Assembly (NCBI GenBank): GCA_037441225.1
Contig: JBBISU010000023.1
Location: forward strand, 1-39,957
DNA length: 39,957 nt
From: JBBFMJ01 sp037441225
GTDB taxonomy: Bacteria > Acidobacteriota > Thermoanaerobaculia > UBA2201
Reading direction: 5' to 3'
The notes under the pieces are model-generated. The model made no database searches and was not told where the DNA came from. It worked only from the letters and a program-made list of their open reading frames with translations. Each line of letters starts with the position of its first letter. Within the stretch, counting starts at the first letter, position 1. The position numbers and the translations under genes were made by a program. Shown here piece by piece: positions 16,908-24,485 of this stretch.

Positions 16908-18449
16908 ATGGTATTAGAAGATAAGGTTTTGGAATTTAGCAAAATTATACCTACTTTGGGTGAGGTATTTAGGTCAAGGTTTACAGGCGCGGTAAGGCTT
17001 GATTCAGAGATAGGAACAAGGGTTTTTTATTTAAGGGACGGAAATTTAATCAGTATTGGCACAACAATTGATAAAGAGAAGATTGATGAAATTTTAATAA
17101 GAGATGGAAAACTTACAAAAGAACATATAAAAGAAGCCCTTGAAAAAAGTAATTCCTTTGCCCAAATTGGGAAACAGCTAATTGCCTTTGGATTTATAAA
17201 AAAGGAAGAATTGGAAGAAGAACTAAAAAAACAAGCAAATTTTATTTTGTACAATGTTGTAAAGGAAAGCAATGGGAAAATTTCCTTTATAGAAGGCCAT
17301 GAACCAACAAGAACAGATATATTTTATTATCCTACTCACTTATGGATCTTGGATTTTATTATGGGACTTGAAGAAAGAGAATTAATTTTTCAACTCCTTC
17401 CACCTTTAAACCATCTCATTGGGAAAGAACCAGAATTAGAAGAATTCTTAAGCTTACTTGAATGGGACGAAGAAGATAAACAACTTGCAATGAAATTAAA
17501 TGGAACCTTTACAATTGCAGAAAGCACTTCTTATTCTCAAAAAAAAGAAATGGAAATTTATAAAAAATTAGCTTTCCTTAACTGTTTTGGAGTAATCAAA
17601 GATATGGGAGAAACACAAAAAAAGCTAACTCAAGAAGCTCTTTTTAGCCCTCTTGAGGTGCAAAAGGAAGTTTTGCCTTTATCTCCTCCAAACATAGAAT
17701 TTCCTCTAAAACAAAAATATAAAGATAAAAAGAAAAAAATATTTTATGTCTATCCTTTAGTTGGAAGTGGTATTGTTATACTGTTTTTTGCCATTATTTT
17801 TATTTATTATGGTTGGTTTTCAAAACCAAAAAATGTTGTAGCAACAAAGCCAATATTTGTTGAAGAAAAAAAAGCAGAAGAAACTGATTTAATGATTCTA
17901 ACTCCTCAAAAAGAAAATCCCCCTCAACCAGTTGAACCTGAAAAAAAAGAAGTTCCAAATCAGGAATTAAAAAAAGAAAGTGAAATTGAATCAAAAAAAG
18001 TTGAACCAGAGGCAAAAGAAAAGTTAAAAGAAGAAACAAAAAAAGAAGAATTAATTCCTCCAAAAAAGATTGAACCTGCAAAGGAAAAAGAAAAAGCCCC
18101 TATAAAAGAAAAAGAATCAGAAAAAAAGGAAGTTTCCAAATCCCCTTTGGAAAATGAGGCATATAATTTCTTACAGGAAGCCAAATCAGTTCCTAATAAT
18201 TATTATACAATTCAAATTTTAATTGCTTGTCAGGAGGAGACAATTGTTAAAATAAAAAAAGAATATCCTGATTTAAATTTTTGGTACATTCCAATTAACT
18301 TTAAAGGGAAAAATTGTTATAAACTTTTTTATGATAAGTTTAGCAATAAAGAAGAAGCAATAAATAAAAAGAGTGCACTTCCAGAAAGTTTGCTTAAAAC
18401 AAATCCTCAAATTGTTTCTTTACCTCAGGCATTAAAAGATTCAAAATAA
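16908..18449 (+). CDS. DUF4388 domain protein with transmembrane helix and C-terminal SPOR-like domain
   Basis: This 513-residue protein has three parts. Residues 1-130 look like a DUF4388 (PatA N-terminal-type) domain: LGEVFRSRFTGAVRLDSEIGTRVFYLRDGNLISI, then DEILIRDGKLTKEHIKEAL and a strand/helix region to about 250. A single membrane helix follows (about 282-305), then a Lys/Glu/Pro-rich linker (about 315-425). The C-terminus (432-505, YYTIQILIACQEETI...CYKLFYDKFSNKEEA) resembles a SPOR domain, which binds denuded peptidoglycan at division sites. Topology would put DUF4388 in the cytoplasm and SPOR in the periplasm. Start choice: a TTG lies one codon earlier, but the ATG at 16908 fits the promoter. 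The next gene starts one base after its stop. A link between cytoplasmic signalling and the cell wall is inferred. Confidence 0.75.
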   Translation: MVLEDKVLEFSKIIPTLGEVFRSRFTGAVRLDSEIGTRVFYLRDGNLISIGTTIDKEKIDEILIRDGKLTKEHIKEALEKSNSFAQIGKQLIAFGFIKKEELEEELKKQANFILYNVVKESNGKISFIEGHEPTRTDIFYYPTHLWILDFIMGLEERELIFQLLPPLNHLIGKEPELEEFLSLLEWDEEDKQLAMKLNGTFTIAESTSYSQKKEMEIYKKLAFLNCFGVIKDMGETQKKLTQEALFSPLEVQKEVLPLSPPNIEFPLKQKYKDKKKKIFYVYPLVGSGIVILFFAIIFIYYGWFSKPKNVVATKPIFVEEKKAEETDLMILTPQKENPPQPVEPEKKEVPNQELKKESEIESKKVEPEAKEKLKEETKKEELIPPKKIEPAKEKEKAPIKEKESEKKEVSKSPLENEAYNFLQEAKSVPNNYYTIQILIACQEETIVKIKKEYPDLNFWYIPINFKGKNCYKLFYDKFSNKEEAINKKSALPESLLKTNPQIVSLPQALKDSK

Positions 18450-18450
18450 A

Positions 18451-18981
18451 ATGAATTGTCAGTGGTGCAGTGCTCCTCTTGAAAAAGAAGATATAAGACA
18501 AAAAAATTGTTCAAAATGTAAAGCAAATATTTTTATAATTGAAAAAAAAGATTTAGATTTAATTGGTGAAGCAATAAAAGAAGCAGAATCAAAAATCTTT
18601 AATTTTTCCTTAAAACCCTTAGAAACACAATTAGACAAGTCAATTGAAGCAGAAGATTTCTTGGGTTTTAAGATTAACATTTGCCCTTTTTGTTCCTCAC
18701 CTTTATTTTTAAAAAATCTATGTGATGTTTCTAATGATGAAAAAGGAATTACTTTAAAATTTCCTCAAAAAGAAAAAAAACAAATAAAATGCCAATGGTG
18801 TGGAAAAACAAATACTCAGATAGAAGGCGGGTCAAATACATTAAATATATTCTTACCTTTTAAAATTAAAAGTGAATTTGAAAAAAACCTTGAAAAATTT
18901 ATAAACCAACCCCCAATAACAACTGTACAAGAAAAAAAGGGTTGCCTTTCAATTATTTTACTCTTCCCTTTTTTTAAGTGA
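18451..18981 (+). CDS. zinc-ribbon protein of unknown function
   Basis: This 176-residue protein has four CxxC knuckles: CQWC (3-6), CSKC (20-23), CPFC (near 78) and CQWCGKT (near 114), enough for two zinc ribbons. Between them are helical acidic segments, and the C-terminus ends in a hydrophobic patch (CLSIILLFPFF) that could be a short membrane-associated tail. I do not recognise a specific family. It starts one base after the DUF4388-SPOR gene and its TGA overlaps the GTG of the next gene by 4 bp, so it is part of this operon. Confidence 0.7.
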   Translation: MNCQWCSAPLEKEDIRQKNCSKCKANIFIIEKKDLDLIGEAIKEAESKIFNFSLKPLETQLDKSIEAEDFLGFKINICPFCSSPLFLKNLCDVSNDEKGITLKFPQKEKKQIKCQWCGKTNTQIEGGSNTLNIFLPFKIKSEFEKNLEKFINQPPITTVQEKKGCLSIILLFPFFK

Positions 18982-20030
18982 AAGTTGAATTTGACAAAGA
19001 TCTTATTTCCCCTTTTGCATTATTCATAATAAAAAAATTAAAAAAGAAAGGACACAATGCTTTTCTCGTAGGAGGTTCTGTTAGAGATTTACTTTTAAAG
19101 ATTGTGCCAAGGGATTGGGACATTGCAACTGATGCAAATCCTTATAAAATAAAATCAATTTTTAAAAATGCCTATATTATAGGGAAAAGATATAAACTGG
19201 TTCATATTTATTTTGGAAAAAATAAAATTGAAGTTTCAACCTTTAGAAGAGACCCTGGTCCTTTGCCTGAAAATTTAAGCCCAACAGAAAAACTAATCTT
19301 ATCAAATAAAAAATATGGAACTCAAGAGGAAGATTCAAGGAGAAGGGATTTTACAATAAATTCCCTTTATTATGATCCTTTAAATTTTGATTTAATTGAT
19401 TATAATGGAGGACTTGAAGATATTAAAAACAGGATAATAAGAACAATTGGAGACCCTTTTGAAAGATTTAAAGAAGATCCCGTAAGGATTATCAGAGCTT
19501 GTGCCCTTTCCTGTAGATTAAACTTTAAAATTGAAGAAGAGACAGGGAAAGCAATTAATTTATTAAAAAATGAACTAATTTTAATTCCAGAAGCTCGGAT
19601 AAAAGAAGAGATTTTGAGAATCTTAAAAAGCGGTTCATCCTTTAAAACATTAAAATTATTGGAAGACAAAAAAATACTGAAAATAATTTTTCCTTTTCCT
19701 TATAATTTCAATAAAAATTTTGAAAAGGCATTAAAAATCTTTGATGGGGATTTTAAAAATTTTTTGGATGAAGAATATTTTATTTTCTTATTCTTTGCTT
19801 CTAATTTAAATTTGAAATTTGAAAAATATTTTGGAAAAAACTTAATATTTTATAAAAATTTACTTGAAAAAATCCTTTTTTCAAAAAAGATGGACAAAAA
19901 AACAATTAAATATAAAAACTTTTACAATGTCTTGAGAATTGGAATTAAATTAGTTAAAATTTTTCCAAATTGTAAAAAAAATATATTAAATTGGAAAACT
20001 TTTTATTTTTCAAATCGTAAAAAGTTTTAA
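18978..20030 (+). CDS. CCA tRNA nucleotidyltransferase / poly(A) polymerase family
   Basis: A class II nucleotidyltransferase that would add or repair the 3' CCA of tRNAs, or add A residues to RNA. The head domain has FLVGGSVRDLLL (about 33-44), the catalytic D-x-D in RDWDIATDANP (about 52-62), EVSTFRRD and RRRDFTINSLYYDP; the RNA-binding neck is seen in RFKEDPVRIIRACALSCRL. The 350-residue length is short, with the C-terminal body reduced. The GTG start overlaps the upstream stop by 4 bp. The three tRNA-Arg copies in this window do not encode CCA, so a CCA-adding enzyme is needed by this organism; this gene is a good candidate, though A-adding or CC-adding specificity cannot be excluded. Confidence 0.9.
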   Translation: MKVEFDKDLISPFALFIIKKLKKKGHNAFLVGGSVRDLLLKIVPRDWDIATDANPYKIKSIFKNAYIIGKRYKLVHIYFGKNKIEVSTFRRDPGPLPENLSPTEKLILSNKKYGTQEEDSRRRDFTINSLYYDPLNFDLIDYNGGLEDIKNRIIRTIGDPFERFKEDPVRIIRACALSCRLNFKIEEETGKAINLLKNELILIPEARIKEEILRILKSGSSFKTLKLLEDKKILKIIFPFPYNFNKNFEKALKIFDGDFKNFLDEEYFIFLFFASNLNLKFEKYFGKNLIFYKNLLEKILFSKKMDKKTIKYKNFYNVLRIGIKLVKIFPNCKKNILNWKTFYFSNRKKF

Positions 20031-20040
20031 GGAGGGAAAA

Positions 20041-21726
20041 ATGAAAACATTAAGATGGATTCTTTTAATTGTTTTTTTGCTATTCATTGTTTTTTCTTTA
20101 ATAGTTTATTTTGCTTTTAAAGAAGAAGGTCTTAAAAAAAATACAATTTTAAAAATTTCAATCTCTGGTGAAGTTGAAGAATGGTATCCAAAGGTATCCC
20201 TTCCAATCTTTTTTGAAAAGAAAAAATTATCCCTTTATGATTATATAAACATCATAAGAGATGCAGAAAAAAATCCTAAAATTTTAGGTCTTTATTTAAG
20301 ATTAAAACAATTTGCAATGGGTCCTGGTAAAATTGAGGAACTGGCAAAAGCAATTGAAGAATTTAGTAAGGTTAAACCAAGTTTTGTTTATTCTGAAACT
20401 TTTGGTGAATTTGGTCCTGCAAATGGAAGTGTCTGGCTTGCATCTTCTGCAAATAAAATTTATATAAATCCTGATGGCTATGTAAACTTAATTGGAATAA
20501 ATGCAGAAGTTCCTTTTTTAAGAGGCACACTTGATAAATTACATATTTACCCAGATTTTGACCACATTGCAGAATATAAAACAGCAATGAATTTATTTAC
20601 TGAAAAGAAGTTTACAGAAGCCCATAAAGAAATGGAAGAATCCCTTGTAAACTCCATTTTTAATAATATGGTTGAGTATATTTCAAAGAAAAGAAAAATT
20701 AATAAAGAAGAACTGATAAATGCCATAGAAAAAGGACCTCTCTCAGCAAAAGAAGCATTAAATTTAAAATTAGTGGATGGGCTTTTATATGAAGATGAAA
20801 TAGAAGAAAAATTAAAGGAAATTGGAGGAAAGGATTATCATTTAATATCTGAATTAAAGTATAGAATTGAAAAGCACAACTTTGGTGAAAAAATTGCCTT
20901 AATATTTGGTATGGGTGGGATTTATATTGGTTCATCAGAAGTATCTCCTTTTGGTGGGGGTGGAGGTATGGGTTCTGAAACAATCTCAAAATATTTTAGG
21001 GAAGCAAGAAAAGATAAGAGCATAAAAGCAGTTATTTTTAGAGTTGATTCACCTGGTGGTTCTGCTATTGCCTCAGAGATTATAAGAAGAGAATTAATCC
21101 TTACAAAAAAAGAAAAACCTGTTGTTGTCTCAATGAGTGATGTAGCTGGCTCTGGTGGATACTGGGTATCAATGTCTGCTGATAAAATTATCTCTCAACC
21201 ATCAACTTTAACTGGCTCAATTGGAGTTGTTGTTGGGAAATTTAATACAAAGGGCTTTTGGGAGGACTTGCTTGGAATTACTTTTGATTCTGTAAAAATA
21301 GGTGCTCAAGCTGACTTTTATAGCTCGCTCAAGAACTTTACTCCAGAGCAAAGGGAGATACTGAAAAAACAAATGAATGAAATTTATGACGAATTTGTCT
21401 TAAATGTTTCAAAAAGCAGAAATATCAAAGAAGAAAAGGTTAGAGAAATTGCAAAAGGGAGGGTCTGGACTGGTTCACAAGCCCTTGATTTAAAATTAGT
21501 AGATAAAATTGGCGGGTACAAAGAAGCAATTGAAGAAGCAAAAAAATTGGCTAAAATTCCTGAAAAAGAAGAAGTAAAACTGGTGATTTTTCCAAAGGAA
21601 AAGACCTTTTTTGAGATCTTAATGCAAGAAGATGATGGTGAATTAAAAGCGCTCCTTAAAAATTACTTAATTAAAAATTTGCCTTTTGGTCCCCTTTGGT
21701 GCCCATATAGAATAGTTTTAAATTAA
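20041..21726 (+). CDS. sppA: signal peptide peptidase SppA, long (67K) type
   Basis: This membrane-bound serine protease degrades cleaved signal peptides. After an N-terminal membrane anchor (about 5-27) it has the two tandem Clp-like domains of the long Gram-negative type. The general-base lysine is K180 in HIAEYKTAMNLF, in the first domain, and the nucleophile serine is S371 in DVAGSGGYWVSMSADK, in the second, which matches the split Lys/Ser dyad of E. coli SppA. SPGGSAIASE and TLTGSIGVV also fit. Length is 561 residues (E. coli 618). The ATG follows TAAGGAGGGAAAA, a strong ribosome-binding site. It ends the operon that starts at 16908 and overlaps a small convergent gene by 4 bp. Confidence 0.95.
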   Translation: MKTLRWILLIVFLLFIVFSLIVYFAFKEEGLKKNTILKISISGEVEEWYPKVSLPIFFEKKKLSLYDYINIIRDAEKNPKILGLYLRLKQFAMGPGKIEELAKAIEEFSKVKPSFVYSETFGEFGPANGSVWLASSANKIYINPDGYVNLIGINAEVPFLRGTLDKLHIYPDFDHIAEYKTAMNLFTEKKFTEAHKEMEESLVNSIFNNMVEYISKKRKINKEELINAIEKGPLSAKEALNLKLVDGLLYEDEIEEKLKEIGGKDYHLISELKYRIEKHNFGEKIALIFGMGGIYIGSSEVSPFGGGGGMGSETISKYFREARKDKSIKAVIFRVDSPGGSAIASEIIRRELILTKKEKPVVVSMSDVAGSGGYWVSMSADKIISQPSTLTGSIGVVVGKFNTKGFWEDLLGITFDSVKIGAQADFYSSLKNFTPEQREILKKQMNEIYDEFVLNVSKSRNIKEEKVREIAKGRVWTGSQALDLKLVDKIGGYKEAIEEAKKLAKIPEKEEVKLVIFPKEKTFFEILMQEDDGELKALLKNYLIKNLPFGPLWCPYRIVLN

Positions 21727-21992
21727 ATATTTTTGGCTTCAATTTTTTTTACATCCTTTTTCTTTTTTTGGAAGTAAATAATAACAATTAGTAAAAGGGT
21801 AAAAAATATTAAAATAATTCCAAAAATTATGAAATTTGAAGAGAAAAATCTCACCAAAAAGGAAAAAAATTTAAATATATTTGAAATTATTGGGCTTGAT
21901 TCTTTAATCAAATTTGATAAATGAGAAAAAAATTTTCCTGCTTTAAAAAAATCTCCTTCTGGGTCGCCTAAATTAAAAAAATTGCAAAACAT
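21723..21992 (-). CDS. small single-pass membrane protein, uncharacterised
   Basis: The 89-residue product has an amphipathic N-terminal part (FNLGDPEGDFFKAGKFFSHLSNLI), a strong hydrophobic helix (about 54-73) and a Lys-rich end (QKKKKDVKKIEAK), the pattern of a small membrane protein with a cytoplasmic basic tail. Minus-strand TGTTATACT (an extended -10) lies about 10 nt before the ATG, supporting transcription. It converges on sppA with a 4-bp overlap. I do not recognise a family, and it may be spurious. Confidence 0.5.
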   Translation of the reverse strand: MFCNFFNLGDPEGDFFKAGKFFSHLSNLIKESSPIISNIFKFFSFLVRFFSSNFIIFGIILIFFTLLLIVIIYFQKKKKDVKKIEAKNI

Positions 21993-22021
21993 ATTTTAAA
22001 ATAGTATAACATAACAAAAGG

Positions 22022-22050
22022 TTGATTTTAATTTTTAACTATGTAAAAAT
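22022..22050 (+). promoter_or_regulatory. possible promoter with leaderless geometry
   Basis: TTGATT (22022-22027), 17-nt spacer, AAAAAT (22045-22050), then 6 nt to the ATG at 22057. The -10 match is weak, but the spacing equals that of the better promoters in this window. Confidence 0.35.
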
Positions 22051-22056
22051 ATTCTT

Positions 22057-22314
22057 ATGGAATTGGAAGAAGAAAATAAAAGGATTAAAATAATGAGAAT
22101 AGTTGTAGATTTAAATTTACAAACAATTGCAACTGATCCAGATTTGACCCTCGAGGAGGCATTATGCCAAGTGGAGATAGTAAAAAAATTTGTTCTTAAT
22201 TTATTTCCAGAAAAAGAAAGTGCTTTTGAATTGATTTTAAGACCAAGATTTATGAGGATTATAAAGGAAAGATACTTACAAAATCAATTAAAGGAGTTTG
22301 AAAATGAATTTTAA
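22057..22314 (+). CDS. small conserved-looking protein upstream of the acyl-CoA mutase
   Basis: An 85-residue, charged, soluble helical protein without recognisable domain (KIMRIVVDLNLQTIATDPDLTLEEALCQVEIVKKFVLNLFPEKES, then LILRPRFMRIIKERY). The end overlaps the start of the mutase gene by 11 bp, so it is translationally coupled to it. The frame is preceded by a promoter-like element and codon use matches its neighbours, which supports a real gene. Function is unknown. Confidence 0.65.
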   Translation: MELEEENKRIKIMRIVVDLNLQTIATDPDLTLEEALCQVEIVKKFVLNLFPEKESAFELILRPRFMRIIKERYLQNQLKEFENEF

Positions 22315-23893
22315 GGACTTTACAACTGTTTCTTTTTTTGAGGTACCACAAATTTTAGAACCAGATGATATAAAGAATTTTTCTTTTGAAAAGGACCTTG
22401 GAAAGCCAGGAAAATTTCCTTTTACAAGAGGACCTTATGACACAATGTATAGGGGAAAACTTTGGACAATGAGGCAGTTTTCTGGCTTTGGAACTCCAAG
22501 GGATTCAAATTTAAGATATAAATATTTATTGTCTCATGGGCAGACGGGCTTATCAGTTGCCTTTGATTTACCTACCCTTTATGGCTATGATTCTGATGAT
22601 GATTTTTCAAAAGGAGAAGTTGGAAAATGTGGCGTGGCAATAGATACCCTTGCAGATATGGAAATTTTATTTGATGGAATTAACTTGGAAGAAATCACAA
22701 CTTCTATGACAATAAATTGCACATCCCCTATAATCTTTGCTATGTATTTAGCAGTAGCAGAAAAAAAAGGACATAACTTAAAAAAAATATCAGGTACAAT
22801 CCAAAATGATATTTTAAAGGAATATATAGCACAAAAAGAATTCATTTTTCCACCAAAACCATCTATGCGACTTATAATTGATGAAATTGAATTTTGCACA
22901 AAATATGTTCCAAGATGGAATACAATTTCAATTTCTGGGTATCATATAAGAGAAGCAGGTTCCACAGCAATTCAGGAATTGGCTTTTACATTAAGGGATG
23001 GGATTGAATATGTGGAATGGGGAATAAAAAGGGGTCTTGATGTGGATTCTTTTGCACCCCGTCTATCTTTTTTCTTTAATGCCCACAATGACTTTTTTGA
23101 AGAAATTGCAAAATATAGGGCAGCAAGGCGTCTCTGGGCAAAGGAGATGAAAGAAAGATTTTCACCAAAAAAGGAAGAATCAATGAGATTAAGGTTTCAT
23201 ACACAGACAGCAGGTTGCACTTTAACTGCTCAACAACCTTATAATAATATTATAAGAGTTGCAATCCAGGCACTTGCTGCTGTTTTAGGAGGAACCCAAT
23301 CGCTTCATACAAATTCCTTAGATGAAACTTATGCATTACCAACAGAAGAGGCAGTAAAAATTGCTTTAAGAACCCAACAAATTATTGCTTTTGAATCAGG
23401 TGTTCCAAATGTAATAGATCCCCTTGGCGGAAGCTACTATATAGAATGGTTAACAAATAAAATGGAAGAAGGGGCAAAAGAATATTTCAAGAAAATTGAT
23501 GAGATGGGTGGAATGGTTTCTGCAATTGAAAAGGGTTTTCCCCAAAAAGAGATAATGGATTCAGCATACAGATATCAAAAGGCATTAGATGAAAAAAGAA
23601 AATTCATAGTTGGAGTGAATATCTTTGAAGAAGAAGAAAAAGAAAAAATACCTATACTTGTAATAGATAAAAGAGTTGAAAGGGAGCAAGTTAGATTTTT
23701 AAGAAAAATCAAAAAAGAAAGAAATAATAGAGAAGTCAAAAAAAATATTGAGAGATTAAAAAAAGCAGCAGAAAAAGAAGAAAATACAATGGTTTTACTA
23801 ATGGATTGTGTTAAAGCTTATGCAACTTTGGGTGAAATTACAAATGGTCTAAAAGAGGTCTTTGGAACTTATCAAGAGACACCTTATTTTTAG
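22304..23893 (+). CDS. acyl-CoA mutase large subunit, isobutyryl-CoA mutase-like active site
   Basis: This is the catalytic TIM-barrel subunit (529 residues) of a coenzyme B12-dependent acyl-CoA mutase, lacking the cobalamin-binding domain, which must come from a separate small subunit not in this window. Family motifs are TRGPYDTMYRGKLWTMRQF, GLSVAFDLPTLYGYDSD, SGTIQNDILKEYIAQ, NTISISGYHIREAGS (catalytic-site His near 214) and NSLDETYALPTEEA. Methylmalonyl-CoA mutases use a Tyr (RQY) and an Arg (KEFMVR) to hold the substrate; here these are F59 (RQF) and Q177 (KEYIAQ), the pair known from isobutyryl-CoA mutase, with the same 118-residue spacing. Automatic annotation would probably say methylmalonyl-CoA mutase. 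The ATG at 22304 has AAGGAG 7 nt upstream; a TTG two codons earlier is less likely. Confidence 0.93.
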   Translation: MNFKDFTTVSFFEVPQILEPDDIKNFSFEKDLGKPGKFPFTRGPYDTMYRGKLWTMRQFSGFGTPRDSNLRYKYLLSHGQTGLSVAFDLPTLYGYDSDDDFSKGEVGKCGVAIDTLADMEILFDGINLEEITTSMTINCTSPIIFAMYLAVAEKKGHNLKKISGTIQNDILKEYIAQKEFIFPPKPSMRLIIDEIEFCTKYVPRWNTISISGYHIREAGSTAIQELAFTLRDGIEYVEWGIKRGLDVDSFAPRLSFFFNAHNDFFEEIAKYRAARRLWAKEMKERFSPKKEESMRLRFHTQTAGCTLTAQQPYNNIIRVAIQALAAVLGGTQSLHTNSLDETYALPTEEAVKIALRTQQIIAFESGVPNVIDPLGGSYYIEWLTNKMEEGAKEYFKKIDEMGGMVSAIEKGFPQKEIMDSAYRYQKALDEKRKFIVGVNIFEEEEKEKIPILVIDKRVEREQVRFLRKIKKERNNREVKKNIERLKKAAEKEENTMVLLMDCVKAYATLGEITNGLKEVFGTYQETPYF

Positions 23894-23896
23894 TTA

Positions 23897-23905
23897 TGCT
23901 ATAAT
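23897..23905 (+). promoter_or_regulatory. extended -10 promoter, leaderless geometry
   Basis: TGCTATAAT: TGn plus perfect TATAAT (23900-23905), then 6 nt to the ATG at 23912. No -35 box is apparent, as usual for extended -10 promoters. Confidence 0.6.
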
Positions 23906-23911
23906 TAAAAT

Positions 23912-24199
23912 ATGGAAAAGATTGAGGATATATTAAAAGACCTACCAGAAGATTTAAGAATTCCTTTTTATAAAGCTTTTAATGTTATAAAAGAAGAAAG
24001 TAAAGAATTAATTGCAAGAGAAGAGATTTCAAAAAGATTGGTAGCAATAAAGGATATAACAGAAGCGCAAAAAATTACAGAAAGAACATTAGAAGATTTA
24101 ATAATTGGTTTTAGTGATTTGAAAAAACAGGTAGGAGGAATAACAAATACAATTGGCTACACCCTTGAAAATGAAACAATAAAGAAGATGCCAAATTAA
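23912..24199 (+). CDS. truncated DUF3782-like coiled-coil protein
   Basis: The 95-residue product is mostly helical (KEESKELIAREEISKRLVAIKDITEAQKITERTLEDLIIGFSDLKKQVGG) and ends in ITNTIGYTLENETIKKMPN. This resembles the N-terminal coiled coil of DUF3782-type proteins, in which the segment LKKQVGG..TIGY.LE..AI is followed by a nuclease-like (PD-(D/E)XK-type) domain. Here the protein stops just where that domain should begin, and a tRNA-Arg gene starts 37 bp later. No continuation is visible in the other frames. It is probably a remnant or a shortened paralogue; it has its own extended -10 promoter. The family assignment is from memory of the pattern and is moderate. Confidence 0.55.
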   Translation: MEKIEDILKDLPEDLRIPFYKAFNVIKEESKELIAREEISKRLVAIKDITEAQKITERTLEDLIIGFSDLKKQVGGITNTIGYTLENETIKKMPN

Positions 24200-24236
24200 A
24201 AAAGAAATCCATATTTTTTATTCCTTTGAATTATAG

Positions 24237-24310
24237 GCGCCCATAACTCAACTGGATAGAGTGCCTGACTTCGGATCAGGATGCTGGGGGTTCAATTCCC
24301 TCTGGGCGCA
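24237..24310 (+). tRNA. tRNA-Arg (anticodon UCG)
   Basis: A complete 74-nt cloverleaf. The acceptor arm GCGCCCA/TGGGCGC has discriminator A at 24310; the D stem is ACTC/GAGT; the anticodon stem is CCTGA/TCAGG with loop CTTCGGA (anticodon TCG at 24271-24273); the T arm has loop TTCAATT. The anticodon UCG reads CGA/CGG-type arginine codons. The 3' CCA is not encoded as far as can be seen (one A, then the gap). Confidence 0.93.
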
Positions 24311-24311
24311 A

Positions 24312-24411
24312 NNNNNNNNNNNNNNNNNNNNNNNNNNNNNNNNNNNNNNNNNNNNNNNNNNNNNNNNNNNNNNNNNNNNNNNNNNNNNNNNNNNNNNNNN
24401 NNNNNNNNNNN
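24312..24411. other. assembly gap of 100 N flanked by an identical 55-nt sequence
   Basis: Exactly 100 N, a conventional placeholder. The 55 nt before it (24257-24311) and the 55 nt after it (24412-24466) are identical and consist of the 3' part of tRNA-Arg(UCG). The gap is therefore an unresolved repeat, and its true length is unknown (it may be negative, zero or contain further tRNA copies). Confidence 0.97.
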
Positions 24412-24465
24412 TAGAGTGCCTGACTTCGGATCAGGATGCTGGGGGTTCAATTCCCTCTGGGCGCA
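24412..24465 (+). tRNA. 3' part of tRNA-Arg (UCG), possibly the same copy as 24237-24310
   Basis: From the D-loop end to the discriminator A it is identical to the tRNA before the gap. It is either a second tandem copy or the same gene present at both contig ends. The sequence continues directly into an ordinary short spacer and the tRNA at 24486. Confidence 0.6.
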
Positions 24466-24485
24466 ACTATGATATAATAAAAAAG

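Noticed and set aside
22304..23893. Plain methylmalonyl-CoA mutase assignment
   Set aside because: The two substrate-determining residues are Phe and Gln, not Tyr and Arg, at correctly spaced positions.
24412..24465. A definite second tRNA-Arg(UCG) gene
   Set aside because: The sequence is identical over the same 55 nt on both sides of the gap, so it may be the same locus represented twice; listed only as a partial feature.
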